Assembly: GCA_902586485.1 (NCBI GenBank)
Contig: CACIHO010000002.1
Span: 62,001 to 126,000 of the forward strand
Source: an uncultured Pelagibacteraceae bacterium
Lineage (GTDB): Bacteria; Pseudomonadota; Alphaproteobacteria; Pelagibacterales; Pelagibacteraceae
Length of the DNA stretch: 64,000 nucleotides
Direction of reading: 5' to 3'
The translations under genes and the position numbers were made by a program. Of this stretch, positions 54,621 through 63,309 are shown piece after piece (the first letter of the stretch is position 1; each line of letters begins with the position of its first letter). The notes beneath the pieces were generated by a model that saw only the letters and a list, made by a program, of their open reading frames with translations, did no database searches and was not told the origin of the DNA.

Positions 54621-56204
54621 TTAATATCCTTTAGCATACCCATCTTTTCTAGGATCTGATCCACCCAAGAGATCACCTTGACTTCTATTTATTTTTATTG
54701 CTTGGCCCCCACCGTGTGTACCATCAAAATATTCTACATTATGACCTATTTCTTTGAGTCCATGGAAAATTTCTTTATCAATAGTTTTTTCTAGTTTGTA
54801 AATATTATTAAAATGAAAAGCTCTTGGAAAACTCAAAGCTTTTTGTGGTCCCATTCCAAAATCAATCATATTATTTAAAACATGAACTTGTCCTACTGGT
54901 TGATATTGGCCTCCCATAACACCATAACTTAAAGTTGCTTTGTTGTTTTTATCAATTAGCATACCAGGAATAATAGTATGTAACGGTCTTTTTAAGCCTG
55001 CTATACAGTTTGGATGTCCATTTTCTACTCTGAAATTTGTACCCCTATTATGTAAAAGTATTCCACTTTTATTTGTAGTAATACCTGATCCAAATACATA
55101 ACAAACAGAATTGATAATTGATACACTATTTAAATCTTTATCTACCACTGTTAGATATATCGTTTCTGGATGAGCTGGAATATTTAAGTCACCAACATCA
55201 CTGCATGAATTTAAATTAATTTTATTAAAAATTTCTTCAATATTTTTATCACTTAAAATTTCTTCTAAATTAAAGTTAACAAAATTTGGATCGCCTAAAA
55301 TAGTTTCTTTTACTTTATAAGCTTGTTTTGTAACTTCTGCTTCAAGATGAAATCTTTCTATACTATTTAATTTATAATTTTGAATATTTAGTTTTTCTAA
55401 TAATTTCATCATAATCAATACAGTAACACCAGGACCATTGGGAGGGCATTGATGAATAAAATCACCCTTATAATTAGATTTGATTGTATCTGATCTTATT
55501 GTACTCTGTTTTGAAAAATCCTCAAAAGTATGTACACCTCCTAATTCATTTAAAGTTTCAATTATATCTTTTGCAATTTCTCCTTCATAAAATTCTTTAC
55601 TTCCTTTTTTGCTAATTGCTTCAAGTGTTTCTCCTAAAGCAATATTTTTCATTAATTCATTTTCTTGATAAGTACGACCATCTTTCAAAAAAATTTTTTT
55701 TGAACTTTCATTACCATTGATTTTATTCAAACTATTTTTCCAAGCATTTGATACAACTTTTGTAACTCTATGACCATTCTTTGCAATATCAATTGCACCC
55801 AAAAATAATTGTTCAAAATCTAGCTTACCAAATTCCTTATGAATTTTTTCCCAAGCGTTAAGTGCACCAGGAATTGTGACTGAATGTGGACTAGTTAATC
55901 CAATTTTATCAATATTCTTATCCTTAAAAAAATTATAATTTAATTTTTCAGGCGCTAAACCTGATCCATTAAAAGACACAGCATCCTTGTTCTCCATTTT
56001 AACTATTGCAAAACAGTCGCCACCAATACTCGTTGCATTAGGCTCTACTACAGATAAAACAATCGAAGCAGCAACTGAAGCATCCACAGCATTTCCACCC
56101 ATTTTGAGTATTTTTAATGCTTCCTCTGTAGCTAAAGGATGTGAAGTTGCAGCCATTGCATTTGAAGAGCGTGCATCTTTATCTTTTGTTGACTGATTAT
56201 TCAT
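54621..56204 (-). CDS. ggt: Gamma-glutamyltransferase (cytosolic type)
   Basis: A 527-residue gamma-glutamyltranspeptidase-family Ntn hydrolase. MGGNAVDASVAASIVLSVVEP and NSVCYVFGSG are conserved. The expected catalytic Thr begins the small subunit in the segment TIYLTVVDKDLNSV, and GGQYQPVGQVHVL and DGTHGGGQAI are also typical. There is no signal peptide, unlike classical GGT, so the enzyme is probably cytosolic. It could split gamma-glutamyl compounds imported by the neighbouring carriers. It is divergent from the MFS gene with a 29-base gap. Confidence 0.9.
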   Translation of the reverse strand: MNNQSTKDKDARSSNAMAATSHPLATEEALKILKMGGNAVDASVAASIVLSVVEPNATSIGGDCFAIVKMENKDAVSFNGSGLAPEKLNYNFFKDKNIDKIGLTSPHSVTIPGALNAWEKIHKEFGKLDFEQLFLGAIDIAKNGHRVTKVVSNAWKNSLNKINGNESSKKIFLKDGRTYQENELMKNIALGETLEAISKKGSKEFYEGEIAKDIIETLNELGGVHTFEDFSKQSTIRSDTIKSNYKGDFIHQCPPNGPGVTVLIMMKLLEKLNIQNYKLNSIERFHLEAEVTKQAYKVKETILGDPNFVNFNLEEILSDKNIEEIFNKINLNSCSDVGDLNIPAHPETIYLTVVDKDLNSVSIINSVCYVFGSGITTNKSGILLHNRGTNFRVENGHPNCIAGLKRPLHTIIPGMLIDKNNKATLSYGVMGGQYQPVGQVHVLNNMIDFGMGPQKALSFPRAFHFNNIYKLEKTIDKEIFHGLKEIGHNVEYFDGTHGGGQAIKINRSQGDLLGGSDPRKDGYAKGY

Positions 56205-56233
56205 AGTACAGATTAATTCTCAAAAATTTATAA

Positions 56234-57445
56234 ATGATTACTAAAGTAAATAAAAGCATTATCATATTCTGTATTTTTGCCTTTGGTTTTTTATTATCTA
56301 ATTTGGTAAGATCCATAACAGCAACATTAACACCTGTCCTCACATATGAATTCGATTTAACAGCTGGAAATTTAGGGCTATTAGCAGGAGGTTATTTTAT
56401 AGGTTTTTCAATAATGCAAGTTCCAATAGGACTACTCTTGGATAAATTTGGGCCAAAAAAAGTTGTTGGATATTTTTTAATTATAGCATTAGTGGGAACG
56501 ATTTCATTTGCATTAGCAAAAAGCTTCTCTGGATTACTTGTTTCTAGAATTTTTATCGGTATTGGTGTGAGTGCTTGTATGATGGGACCACTGACTGGTT
56601 ACAGAGTTTGGTTTGCTGAAAAGTATCAACAGAGAGCAAATTCTTGGATGTTAATGGTAGCAAATATAGGCTTTGTCTCTTCGACTTTACCTGTTCAAAT
56701 TTTATTACCTTACATAGGCTGGAGATGGATTTTTATATTAATAGCTATACTGATCCTAATAAGTATTACTCTAATATTCTTATTTACACCTAATTGGGAG
56801 CAGACAGAAAATTCTAAAATTGATGCAGAAAAAAAAGGCCTAGCTGAAATCTGGAAGAATAAGTTTTTTATAAGTATGGTCCCATTAGCATTTATTAATT
56901 ATGGTGGTATCCAAGCAATTCAAACGCTTTGGGCTGGACCTTGGATGTTAAATATAACTGGATATTCACCATTTCAAAGTGCTACAGGGTTATTTTGGAT
57001 CAATGTAACCATGCTGGCATCATACTTTTTATGGGGCTATATTTTGCCTAAACTTTCTGATTACGGCATAAGCAGTATCAAATTAATTAAATTTGGACTG
57101 CCCATAAGCTACTTTGTTTTTTTTCTGATAATATTCCTTGGGACTAAGGCTGGAGCATTATTATTTGCAATATATATTATGACTTCAATAGTGATTTCTC
57201 TTACACAACCAGCAATAGCTTTAAATTTTTCACAAAGTCTTGCAGGCAAATCACTCACTTCTTACAATGTATTTATTCATTCAGGGACATTTTTTATGCA
57301 ATGGGGAATTGGATTATTTATAGACTTATTTAATTCAAAAGGATTTGATATTTTAAGTAGTTATAGAATTTCTTTTTCGATTTTTTTAATTCTTTGTATA
57401 TTAAGTTATATTTTTTTCATTTATTTAAATAAAAATAATGATTAA
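56234..57445 (+). CDS. MFS transporter
   Basis: A 403-residue major facilitator superfamily carrier with 12 predicted helices. The MFS motif between helices 2 and 3 reads GLLLDKFGPKKVVGYFL. Helix 4 holds SRIFIGIGVSACMMGPLTGYR. A larger cytoplasmic loop lies in the centre (TPNWEQTENSKIDAEKKG). The substrate is not known. It is divergent from the GGT gene, which suggests they may share substrate or control. It overlaps the alpha/beta hydrolase gene by eight bases. Confidence 0.9.
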   Translation: MITKVNKSIIIFCIFAFGFLLSNLVRSITATLTPVLTYEFDLTAGNLGLLAGGYFIGFSIMQVPIGLLLDKFGPKKVVGYFLIIALVGTISFALAKSFSGLLVSRIFIGIGVSACMMGPLTGYRVWFAEKYQQRANSWMLMVANIGFVSSTLPVQILLPYIGWRWIFILIAILILISITLIFLFTPNWEQTENSKIDAEKKGLAEIWKNKFFISMVPLAFINYGGIQAIQTLWAGPWMLNITGYSPFQSATGLFWINVTMLASYFLWGYILPKLSDYGISSIKLIKFGLPISYFVFFLIIFLGTKAGALLFAIYIMTSIVISLTQPAIALNFSQSLAGKSLTSYNVFIHSGTFFMQWGIGLFIDLFNSKGFDILSSYRISFSIFLILCILSYIFFIYLNKNND

Positions 57446-58253
57446 TAAAAAAATGACATTAATAAATATATTTTTTTTTATATTTACAATTTATACTTTG
57501 ATTTGTATTTTTCTTTTTTTTTATCAAAGAAATTTGATGTATCATCCAAATGAGAATAATTATTCTGGAGATAATTTAGAGGTTAAAATTGAAAAAGTAA
57601 GTATCCAAACATCAGATAATATTAATCTTTTAGGCTGGTTTCATAATAAAAATTTAAAAAGTTATAAAACAATAGTTTATTTTCACGGAAATGCTGGGAC
57701 ACTTGAAAACAGAGTCCATAAATTAAATCATTTTAAAGACATGGATGTTAATTTTTTAATTATTGCATGGAGAGGGTTTAGTGGAAATAAAGGAAAACCA
57801 AGTGAGGAGGGCCTTTACATAGATGGTACTAGCACAATAAACTGGCTAAAAGAAAAAGGTCTGAAAGAAGAAGATATAATTATTTATGGAGAGTCATTAG
57901 GAACTGGAATTGCTACTGAAATTTCTCAGAATAAAAATTTTGCAGGATTAATTTTAGAAACACCTTTTACATCAATGATAGAAGCTGCGAAAAATTTTTA
58001 TCCATATATCCCAGTAGGTTTAATTTTAAAAGATAAGTATGAAAATAATAAAAAAATTAAAAATATTAATATCCCAGTATTAGTAATGCATGGTGAGGCC
58101 GATCAAATAGTTCCATTTTGGATGGGTAAAAAAATTTTTAATTTAGCAAGTGAACCCAAATATTCATATTTTACAAAATATGACGACCATATGATGGAAT
58201 ATGATGATAAACTTGTATTAGCCCTAAAATCGTTTGTTGATAGTTTAAATTAA
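57438..58253 (+). CDS. Alpha/beta hydrolase, BEM46/ABHD13-like, membrane-anchored
   Basis: A 271-residue protein with one N-terminal hydrophobic helix (residues 6-26). The oxyanion segment is VYFHGNAGTLENR, the nucleophile Ser is in YGESLGTGIA, the acid is in GEADQIVPF and the His is in YDDHMMEYD. This matches BEM46/ABHD13-type serine hydrolases. The substrate (lipid, thioester or peptide) is unknown. It overlaps the MFS gene by eight bases. Confidence 0.87.
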   Translation: MINKKMTLINIFFFIFTIYTLICIFLFFYQRNLMYHPNENNYSGDNLEVKIEKVSIQTSDNINLLGWFHNKNLKSYKTIVYFHGNAGTLENRVHKLNHFKDMDVNFLIIAWRGFSGNKGKPSEEGLYIDGTSTINWLKEKGLKEEDIIIYGESLGTGIATEISQNKNFAGLILETPFTSMIEAAKNFYPYIPVGLILKDKYENNKKIKNINIPVLVMHGEADQIVPFWMGKKIFNLASEPKYSYFTKYDDHMMEYDDKLVLALKSFVDSLN

Positions 58254-58301
58254 GCCACAATCTAAACAAAGATAATTCAAATTTTTTTTTTAAGTTAATC
58301 T

Positions 58302-58865
58302 ATGAAAAATTTTTTCTTATTTTTTATTGTTCTTTTTTCTTTAAATAATTTATCAAATGCCAAAGAAAATTTAGCATCTGTAGACAGCCTTTTTCATATT
58401 GATCAAATGAATTCACACGATGAAAACTTCGCATTATATTTCAAAACCCGTGAAAAAGCTGTTTTAGCTCGAGGAGAAAATTCAAATTATATAAATGATT
58501 TTCCAAAGGATCTTTATATTTACAATTACAAAACAAAAGAATCTTTGCCATTAATTTCCTATGAATGGTTTCCAAAAACTGCAAAATATTATTTGCAGGA
58601 ATATGATTTTCCAGTTTTTCCAGATGACTTTGCGTATTATCTTTTGAAAGATAATAAAACTTTAGTAATGATTAGTGCTGTAAAAAGTTTAAAGGCTAAT
58701 TTCAAATTTGATATTATTGAAAAAAAATTAGAGCTTTATCCTGTAAATGGAAAATTTGATTTTATTATTTCTTCGATAGCTAAAAATTGTGGACATTATG
58801 AATTTAAAGAACACTACAAATGTAGTTTTTATAAACCTTTAATATCTAGTACATTAATTAACTAA
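58302..58865 (+). CDS. Secreted protein of unknown function
   Basis: A 187-residue exported protein with signal peptide MKNFFLFFIVLFSLNNLS and cleavage near NAKEN. The mature part has no recognised domain. It has two Cys near the end (NCGHYEFKEHYKC) that could form a disulfide, and several Tyr/Phe-rich strands. It overlaps the 3' end of ftsY by eight bases in convergent orientation. A 48-base gap separates it from the preceding hydrolase gene. Confidence 0.7.
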   Translation: MKNFFLFFIVLFSLNNLSNAKENLASVDSLFHIDQMNSHDENFALYFKTREKAVLARGENSNYINDFPKDLYIYNYKTKESLPLISYEWFPKTAKYYLQEYDFPVFPDDFAYYLLKDNKTLVMISAVKSLKANFKFDIIEKKLELYPVNGKFDFIISSIAKNCGHYEFKEHYKCSFYKPLISSTLIN

Positions 58866-59775
58866 TTTGAGTGAAAGCCTCTGCAAATTTTTCAGCTTCA
58901 AAAATTTGTAAATCATCTTCTTTTTCTCCTAATCCAAGAGCAATAATTGGTAGTTTATATTTCTTAGCAACAGCTAGAAGAATACCTCCTTTTGCTGTGC
59001 CATCTAATTTTGTCATAATAAGACCAGTTATTGGAATAATTTTATTAAATTCTTCAACTTGATTAATAACATTTTGCCCCGAAGTTGCATCTAAAACTAA
59101 AATAACATCATGTGGAGCGTCAGGATCAATTTTTTTAGTAACGTTTGCAATTTTTTTATATTCTTCCATCAAATTTTTTTTATTTTGTAGTCTTCCAGCT
59201 GTATCAATTAAAACTTGGTTAAAATCATTGTTTAATGCTTCTTCAATAGCTTTGTAAGCAACTGATGCAGGATCTGAACCCTGAGATGATTTTGTAATTT
59301 GAACATCAACTTTGTTTGCCCAACTTTCTAATTGTTCTATGGCTGCTGCTCTAAAAGTATCTGATGCAGCTAACATTACTTTATTTCCATTATCTTTTAA
59401 TATTTTACTTATTTTTCCAATAGTAGTTGTTTTTCCAACACCATTAACACCTGAAATTAATGTTGCATTTAATTTTTCTTTTTTTTTGAAGAATTCAATA
59501 TTTTCTAAAGGTTTCATTATTGAAATAATATAATTTTTTAAAATATTATTTATTTCTTCAGTTAAATCTTTACTAGGATCAATTTTTGTTTGAGAAATTA
59601 TTTCTCTTATTTCTGAAGCAGAAACAATACCAACATCGGATTGAATTAAGTAATCTTCAATTTTGTCTAATGTTTTGTCATCAATCTCTTTTTTTACAAC
59701 TATATCTCTTAAACCCGTTGTAAAAGCTGAGGCACTCTTTTTAAAACCTGATTTAAATTTCTCAAAAATTCCCAT
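58858..59775 (-). CDS. ftsY: Signal recognition particle receptor FtsY
   Basis: A 305-residue SRP receptor GTPase, short for the family because the acidic A domain is missing. The N-domain starts MGIFEKFKSGFKKSAS. The GTPase has G1 SGVNGVGKTTTIGK, G2 DTFRAAAIEQLE, G3 DTAGRLQNKKNL, G4 TKLDGTAKGG and GLGEKEDDLQIF. It targets SRP-ribosome complexes to the membrane with Ffh, which lies just across dapF. It overlaps dapF by one base. Confidence 0.97.
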   Translation of the reverse strand: MGIFEKFKSGFKKSASAFTTGLRDIVVKKEIDDKTLDKIEDYLIQSDVGIVSASEIREIISQTKIDPSKDLTEEINNILKNYIISIMKPLENIEFFKKKEKLNATLISGVNGVGKTTTIGKISKILKDNGNKVMLAASDTFRAAAIEQLESWANKVDVQITKSSQGSDPASVAYKAIEEALNNDFNQVLIDTAGRLQNKKNLMEEYKKIANVTKKIDPDAPHDVILVLDATSGQNVINQVEEFNKIIPITGLIMTKLDGTAKGGILLAVAKKYKLPIIALGLGEKEDDLQIFEAEKFAEAFTQIS

Positions 59776-60599
59776 TAAATTTTAAAATTTATCTCCTCAA
59801 TATCTGAAACTGGTCCTTTCATATGAATACTATTGTTTTCATCAATTGAAATTGTCAATCTACCTGTAGAAAATTCAATATTAACTTTATCATTTACCAG
59901 TCCGTTTTGTTTTGCGGCAAAAGCTGTTGCGCAAGCTGCAGTTCCACAAGCTTTTGTAAGCCCAGCTCCTCTTTCCCACACTCTAACTTTTATCAATTCT
60001 TTGTTAATAACAGTTGCTAAAGTCACATTACATTTTTCTGGAAATAGAGAGTGGGTTTCGATTTTTGGTCCAATTTTTTCAATTTCAAAATTTTCGTTAT
60101 TATCAACAAAAAAAACTACATGTGGGTTTCCAACATTTACAGCAGTTCCGCCAGAAAATTCGTTATTATTTTTGTCATTAATTTTAATTCCTAAATTATT
60201 CGTATTTAATTCTTTAGACAATGGAATCTCATCCCATTTTGTTTTTGCAACACCTATTTCTGTTGAAACCATTTTTTCTCCAACAATATTTGATTTTAAT
60301 TTGCCAGATAAAGTTGTTAAGACAATTTCTTTTTTGTTATTTTCTTTGCCTAATAAATCAGCAATACATCTTGTACCATTTCCACACGCACCAGACATTC
60401 CTCCATCTGAATTATAAAATTCTAGTGAAGCATCTGAAATATTATTTTTTTTAATCAATATTAGTTGGTCACAACCAATAAATTTTCTGTCACAAATCTT
60501 TATTATTTGCTCTTTCGTCAAATTTGTAATTGTTTGCCTATTATCTATGATGACAAAATCATTACCTAAACCGTCCATTTTAAAAGCTTTAATATCCAT
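59775..60599 (-). CDS. dapF: Diaminopimelate epimerase
   Basis: DapF converts LL- to meso-diaminopimelate for lysine and peptidoglycan. The two catalytic Cys are in GACGNGTRCIA and KACGTAACATAF. The N-terminus KMDGLGNDFVIID and VNVGNPHVVFF are typical. It is 274 residues. It is followed on the minus strand by ftsY with a one-base overlap, and divergent from the ffh leader across about 50 bases. Confidence 0.97.
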   Translation of the reverse strand: MDIKAFKMDGLGNDFVIIDNRQTITNLTKEQIIKICDRKFIGCDQLILIKKNNISDASLEFYNSDGGMSGACGNGTRCIADLLGKENNKKEIVLTTLSGKLKSNIVGEKMVSTEIGVAKTKWDEIPLSKELNTNNLGIKINDKNNNEFSGGTAVNVGNPHVVFFVDNNENFEIEKIGPKIETHSLFPEKCNVTLATVINKELIKVRVWERGAGLTKACGTAACATAFAAKQNGLVNDKVNIEFSTGRLTISIDENNSIHMKGPVSDIEEINFKI

Positions 60600-60654
60600 A
60601 TATAGATATTTAACTTATTTATTGACTTTTTGAACCTCTATTATAGGTTGTTGC

Positions 60655-60756
60655 CGTTTCCGCAAAAACATTAACTTTGCGGTGTCTTTGGAAACAAAGA
60701 GATCGACACTAGTCAGCGAGGGTTCGCCCACTAGTGCGTTACTGCTATGCGTAATA
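60655..60756 (+). ncRNA. Structured leader upstream of ffh
   Basis: Between dapF and ffh a run of hairpins is visible. H1 is CCGCAAA/TTTGCGG (60660-60682). H2 is TCTTTG/CAAAGA with a GAAA loop (60685-60700). H3 is CACTAGT/ACTAGTG (60707-60736), enclosing GGG-TTCG-CCC. H4 is TTAC/GTAA, enclosing GC/GC (60739-60754). The block is much more GC-rich than its surroundings and ends six bases before the ffh ATG. A candidate structured leader of ffh has been reported in SAR11 bacteria as I recall, but I could not compare it. It is not the 4.5S RNA itself: the conserved asymmetric loop is absent. Confidence 0.7.
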
Positions 60757-60759
60757 AAT

Positions 60760-62118
60760 ATGTTTGAAAATTTAACAAATAAATTTGAAGAAATTTTTTC
60801 TTCTCTGAAAAAGGCACCTTCACTTGATGAAGCTCAAGTAGATGAAGGTTTAAGAGGTATTAGGCAAGCCTTACTTGAAGCAGATGTCTCTTTGGATGTT
60901 GCAAAAGATTTTATTGAAAAAGTTAAGCCAAAAGCATTAGGCCAAGAGATAATAAGGTCTACCTCTCCTGGGGATATGGTCGTTAAAATTGTTTATGATG
61001 AGCTTGTAGACTTATTAGGTGCAACAAATAATGAGATAAATTTAAACGCAGTACCACCCGTGCCAATGATGTTAGTTGGGTTACAAGGTTCTGGAAAAAC
61101 AACAACAACAGCAAAATTAGCAAAATTTTTAGAAAATAATAAAAAGAAAAAAGTAATGATGGTCAGTCTAGATATTTACAGACCAGCTGCACAAGAACAA
61201 CTTAGATCTTTAGGAGAACAAAATAATATTTTAACTTTACCTATTATAGAAGGTCAGCAACCTGCTGATATTTGTAGAAGAGCAATAAGTGCTGCTAATT
61301 TAAATGGAGCTGAAATAATTTTATTTGATACTGCTGGTAGAACTCAAATCGATTTACAAATGATGAGTGAAATTAAGCAAATTGAAGCTGTCATTAATCC
61401 AACAGAAACTTTCTTAGTTGCAGACTCTTTAACAGGTCAAGTTGCAGCTTCAGTGGCAAAAGAATTTAAAAATACAGTTAATTTATCTGGAATTATTTTA
61501 ACTAGGGCTGATGGTGATGCAAGAGGTGGAGCCGCAGTGAGTATGAAATATGTTTCAAACGTTCCAATCAAATTTTTAGGGATAGGAGAAAAAATAGATA
61601 ATCTTGAAGTTTTCCATCCAGATAGAATTGCAAACAGAATACTTGGTATGGGGGATATCGTATCCCTTGTAGAAAAGGCAGCTCAAGATTTAGGAGAAGA
61701 AAATCTTAAAAAAGCAGAGGAAAATTTAAAAAAAGGTCAATTCTCTATGGAAGATTATTTATCTCAATTAAGACAAATGAAAAAAATGGGTGGCATTGAG
61801 GGAATTATGTCTTTTATGCCAGGAGTTTCTAAAATTAAATCTCAAATGGATTCAGCGGGAATTGATGAAAGTATAATTACTAAAAATGAAGCTGTTATTT
61901 TATCAATGACAAAAAAAGAAAGAGAGAACCCAAAAATAATTGATGGTTCTAGAAAAAAAAGAATTGCTAATGGCTCTGGCACAGATCCGGCCACTATCAA
62001 TAAATTGCTTAAGCAATTTAAAATGATGTCTGAAATGATGAAAAAGATGTCAAAAGGAAATCTGAAAGGTATGTCTGATAAAGGTATACCGCCAGAGCTA
62101 TTTAACCAATTAAAGTAA
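60760..62118 (+). CDS. ffh: Signal recognition particle protein Ffh
   Basis: The protein of the bacterial SRP, about 452 residues. It has an N-domain (MFENLTNKFEEIFSSLKKA), GTPase motifs GLQGSGKTTTTAKLA, DIYRPAAQEQL, DTAGRTQIDLQMM, TRADGDARGG and GIGEKIDNLEVF, and a Met-rich C-terminal M-domain (FKMMSEMMKKMSKGNLKGM) that binds the signal peptide and SRP RNA. The track start at 60682 (GTG) lies inside the hairpin leader. The ATG at 60760 matches the usual start. rpsP follows 12 bases later. Confidence 0.97.
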   Translation: MFENLTNKFEEIFSSLKKAPSLDEAQVDEGLRGIRQALLEADVSLDVAKDFIEKVKPKALGQEIIRSTSPGDMVVKIVYDELVDLLGATNNEINLNAVPPVPMMLVGLQGSGKTTTTAKLAKFLENNKKKKVMMVSLDIYRPAAQEQLRSLGEQNNILTLPIIEGQQPADICRRAISAANLNGAEIILFDTAGRTQIDLQMMSEIKQIEAVINPTETFLVADSLTGQVAASVAKEFKNTVNLSGIILTRADGDARGGAAVSMKYVSNVPIKFLGIGEKIDNLEVFHPDRIANRILGMGDIVSLVEKAAQDLGEENLKKAEENLKKGQFSMEDYLSQLRQMKKMGGIEGIMSFMPGVSKIKSQMDSAGIDESIITKNEAVILSMTKKERENPKIIDGSRKKRIANGSGTDPATINKLLKQFKMMSEMMKKMSKGNLKGMSDKGIPPELFNQLK

Positions 62119-62130
62119 AAAGGAGAAGAA

Positions 62131-62592
62131 ATGTTAAAATTAAGATTATCAAGAGGTGGAACAAAAAAACGTCCTGTTTATAAAGTTGTTGTTGCTGACA
62201 GTCGTTTTGCAAGAGATGGAAGATTTATAGAAAAGGTTGGTTTCTTTAATCCTCTATTACCAAAAGAGAAAAAAGAAAGAGTGGGCCTAGAAGCTGAGAG
62301 AATTAAATATTGGCTTGGTCAAGGAGCTCAACCAACAACTAGAGTAGCAAGAATTTTAGGTGAGAATGAACTAATGCCTATGCCTGCAAATGGAAATAAT
62401 CCAAATAAAGCAGTGCCAAAAAAAGAGAGAAATAAAAAAGAAGAGGATAATAAAGAAGCTCCTAAAGAAGAAGCTCCTAAAGCAGAAGCAGCTCCAGCAA
62501 CAGAAGCCCCTAAGGAAGAAGCTCCTAAAGCAGAAGCAGCTCCAGCAGCAGAAGCTCCTAAGGAAGAAGCTTCAGCAGAGGAAAAAAAATAA
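62131..62592 (+). CDS. rpsP: 30S ribosomal protein S16 with Ala/Glu/Pro/Lys-rich tail
   Basis: A 153-residue protein. The S16 core is residues 1-83 ([36 protein letters not shown]). The rest is a low-complexity tail containing [16 protein letters not shown] and a near-identical second copy. S16 is usually about 80-90 residues, so the tail almost doubles it. The AGGAGAAG site before the ATG is strong. It is between ffh and trmD in the classical operon. The tail has the same repeat type as L19, two genes downstream. Confidence 0.95.
   Translation: MLKLRLSRGGTKKRPVYKVVVADSRFARDGRFIEKVGFFNPLLPKEKKERVGLEAERIKYWLGQGAQPTTRVARILGENELMPMPANGNNPNKAVPKKERNKKEEDNKEAPKEEAPKAEAAPATEAPKEEAPKAEAAPAAEAPKEEASAEEKK
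62470..62565 (+). repeat. 48-base tandem repeat in the S16 tail
   Basis: Two copies of 48 bases (62470-62517 and 62518-62565), each coding 16 residues of the type [16 protein letters not shown]. They differ at a few positions. The in-frame period keeps the repeat open. Sequence of the same type is present in the L19 tail. Confidence 0.85.
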
Positions 62593-62606
62593 TTTAAAGA
62601 TTATTT

Positions 62607-63293
62607 ATGTGGCAAGCTCAAGTGTTTACACTGTATCCAGAGGTTTTTCCTGGTCCTTTATCTAAAGGACTCTATGGAAAAGCTTTATCAAATAATTTAT
62701 GGAAACTTAAAGTTGTAAATATAAGAGATGCAGCTGATGACAAACATAAAACAGTAGATGACACACCTTATGGGGGTGGTTCAGGGATGTTGTTAAAAGC
62801 AGATGTTCTTGCAAAGTCTTTAGATGAAAATAAAAATGAGAGTGAGAGAATTTTATACTTATCGCCAAAAGGAAAAAAATTTGATCAAAATTTAGCAAAA
62901 GAGCTAGCTAGTGAAAAATCTCTGTCTTTAATTTGTGGTCATTTTGAAGGTGTGGACGAAAGAATACTTTCAACAAGAAATATTGAGGAAATTAGTATTG
63001 GAGATTACGTTTTGTCAGGCGGGGAGTCAGCTGCATATGTAGTTATAGATAGTATTTTAAGATTGCTGCCAGGTGTATTAGGAAATGAAAACTCTAAATT
63101 AGATGAAACCTTTGAAAATGGTCTTCTAGAGTATCCTCAGTATACAAAACCTCAAATTTGGGAGGAAAAAGCTGTGCCAGACGTGTTATTATCAGGTGAT
63201 CATAATAAAATTAAACACTGGCGTTTATCTCAATCTGAGGCTATAACACGCGACCGAAGACCAGATTTATGGGAAAAATATAAGAAGAATTAA
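62607..63293 (+). CDS. trmD: tRNA (guanine-N1)-methyltransferase
   Basis: TrmD methylates G37 of tRNAs to prevent +1 frameshifts. It is 228 residues. [22 protein letters not shown], read in parts, [28 protein letters not shown] and [17 protein letters not shown] match the SpoU-TrmD knot with SAM-binding loops. The C-terminal [19 protein letters not shown] is characteristic. It is placed between rpsP and rplS, as in most bacteria. Confidence 0.97.
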   Translation: MWQAQVFTLYPEVFPGPLSKGLYGKALSNNLWKLKVVNIRDAADDKHKTVDDTPYGGGSGMLLKADVLAKSLDENKNESERILYLSPKGKKFDQNLAKELASEKSLSLICGHFEGVDERILSTRNIEEISIGDYVLSGGESAAYVVIDSILRLLPGVLGNENSKLDETFENGLLEYPQYTKPQIWEEKAVPDVLLSGDHNKIKHWRLSQSEAITRDRRPDLWEKYKKN

Positions 63294-63309
63294 CTTGATA
63301 AATATTAAC

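Noticed and set aside
59833-60417. 194-residue plus-strand ORF
   Set aside because: It is antisense to dapF, which has complete catalytic motifs; the ORF has no family features.
60655-60756. 4.5S SRP RNA gene
   Set aside because: The conserved asymmetric loop and the GGAA-capped helix with AGCAG are missing. The hairpins look like an mRNA leader.
60682-60759. N-terminal extension of Ffh proposed by the ORF track
   Set aside because: The start is a GTG inside the hairpin leader, and the added 26 residues have no similarity to the Ffh N-domain. The ATG at 60760 gives the usual start.
62470-62565. CRISPR-like repeat
   Set aside because: The units are adjacent, coding and in frame, with no spacers.
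62390-62665. 91-residue ORF made of Lys/Gln/Leu repeats
   Set aside because: It is a frame shadow of the S16 repeat tail.
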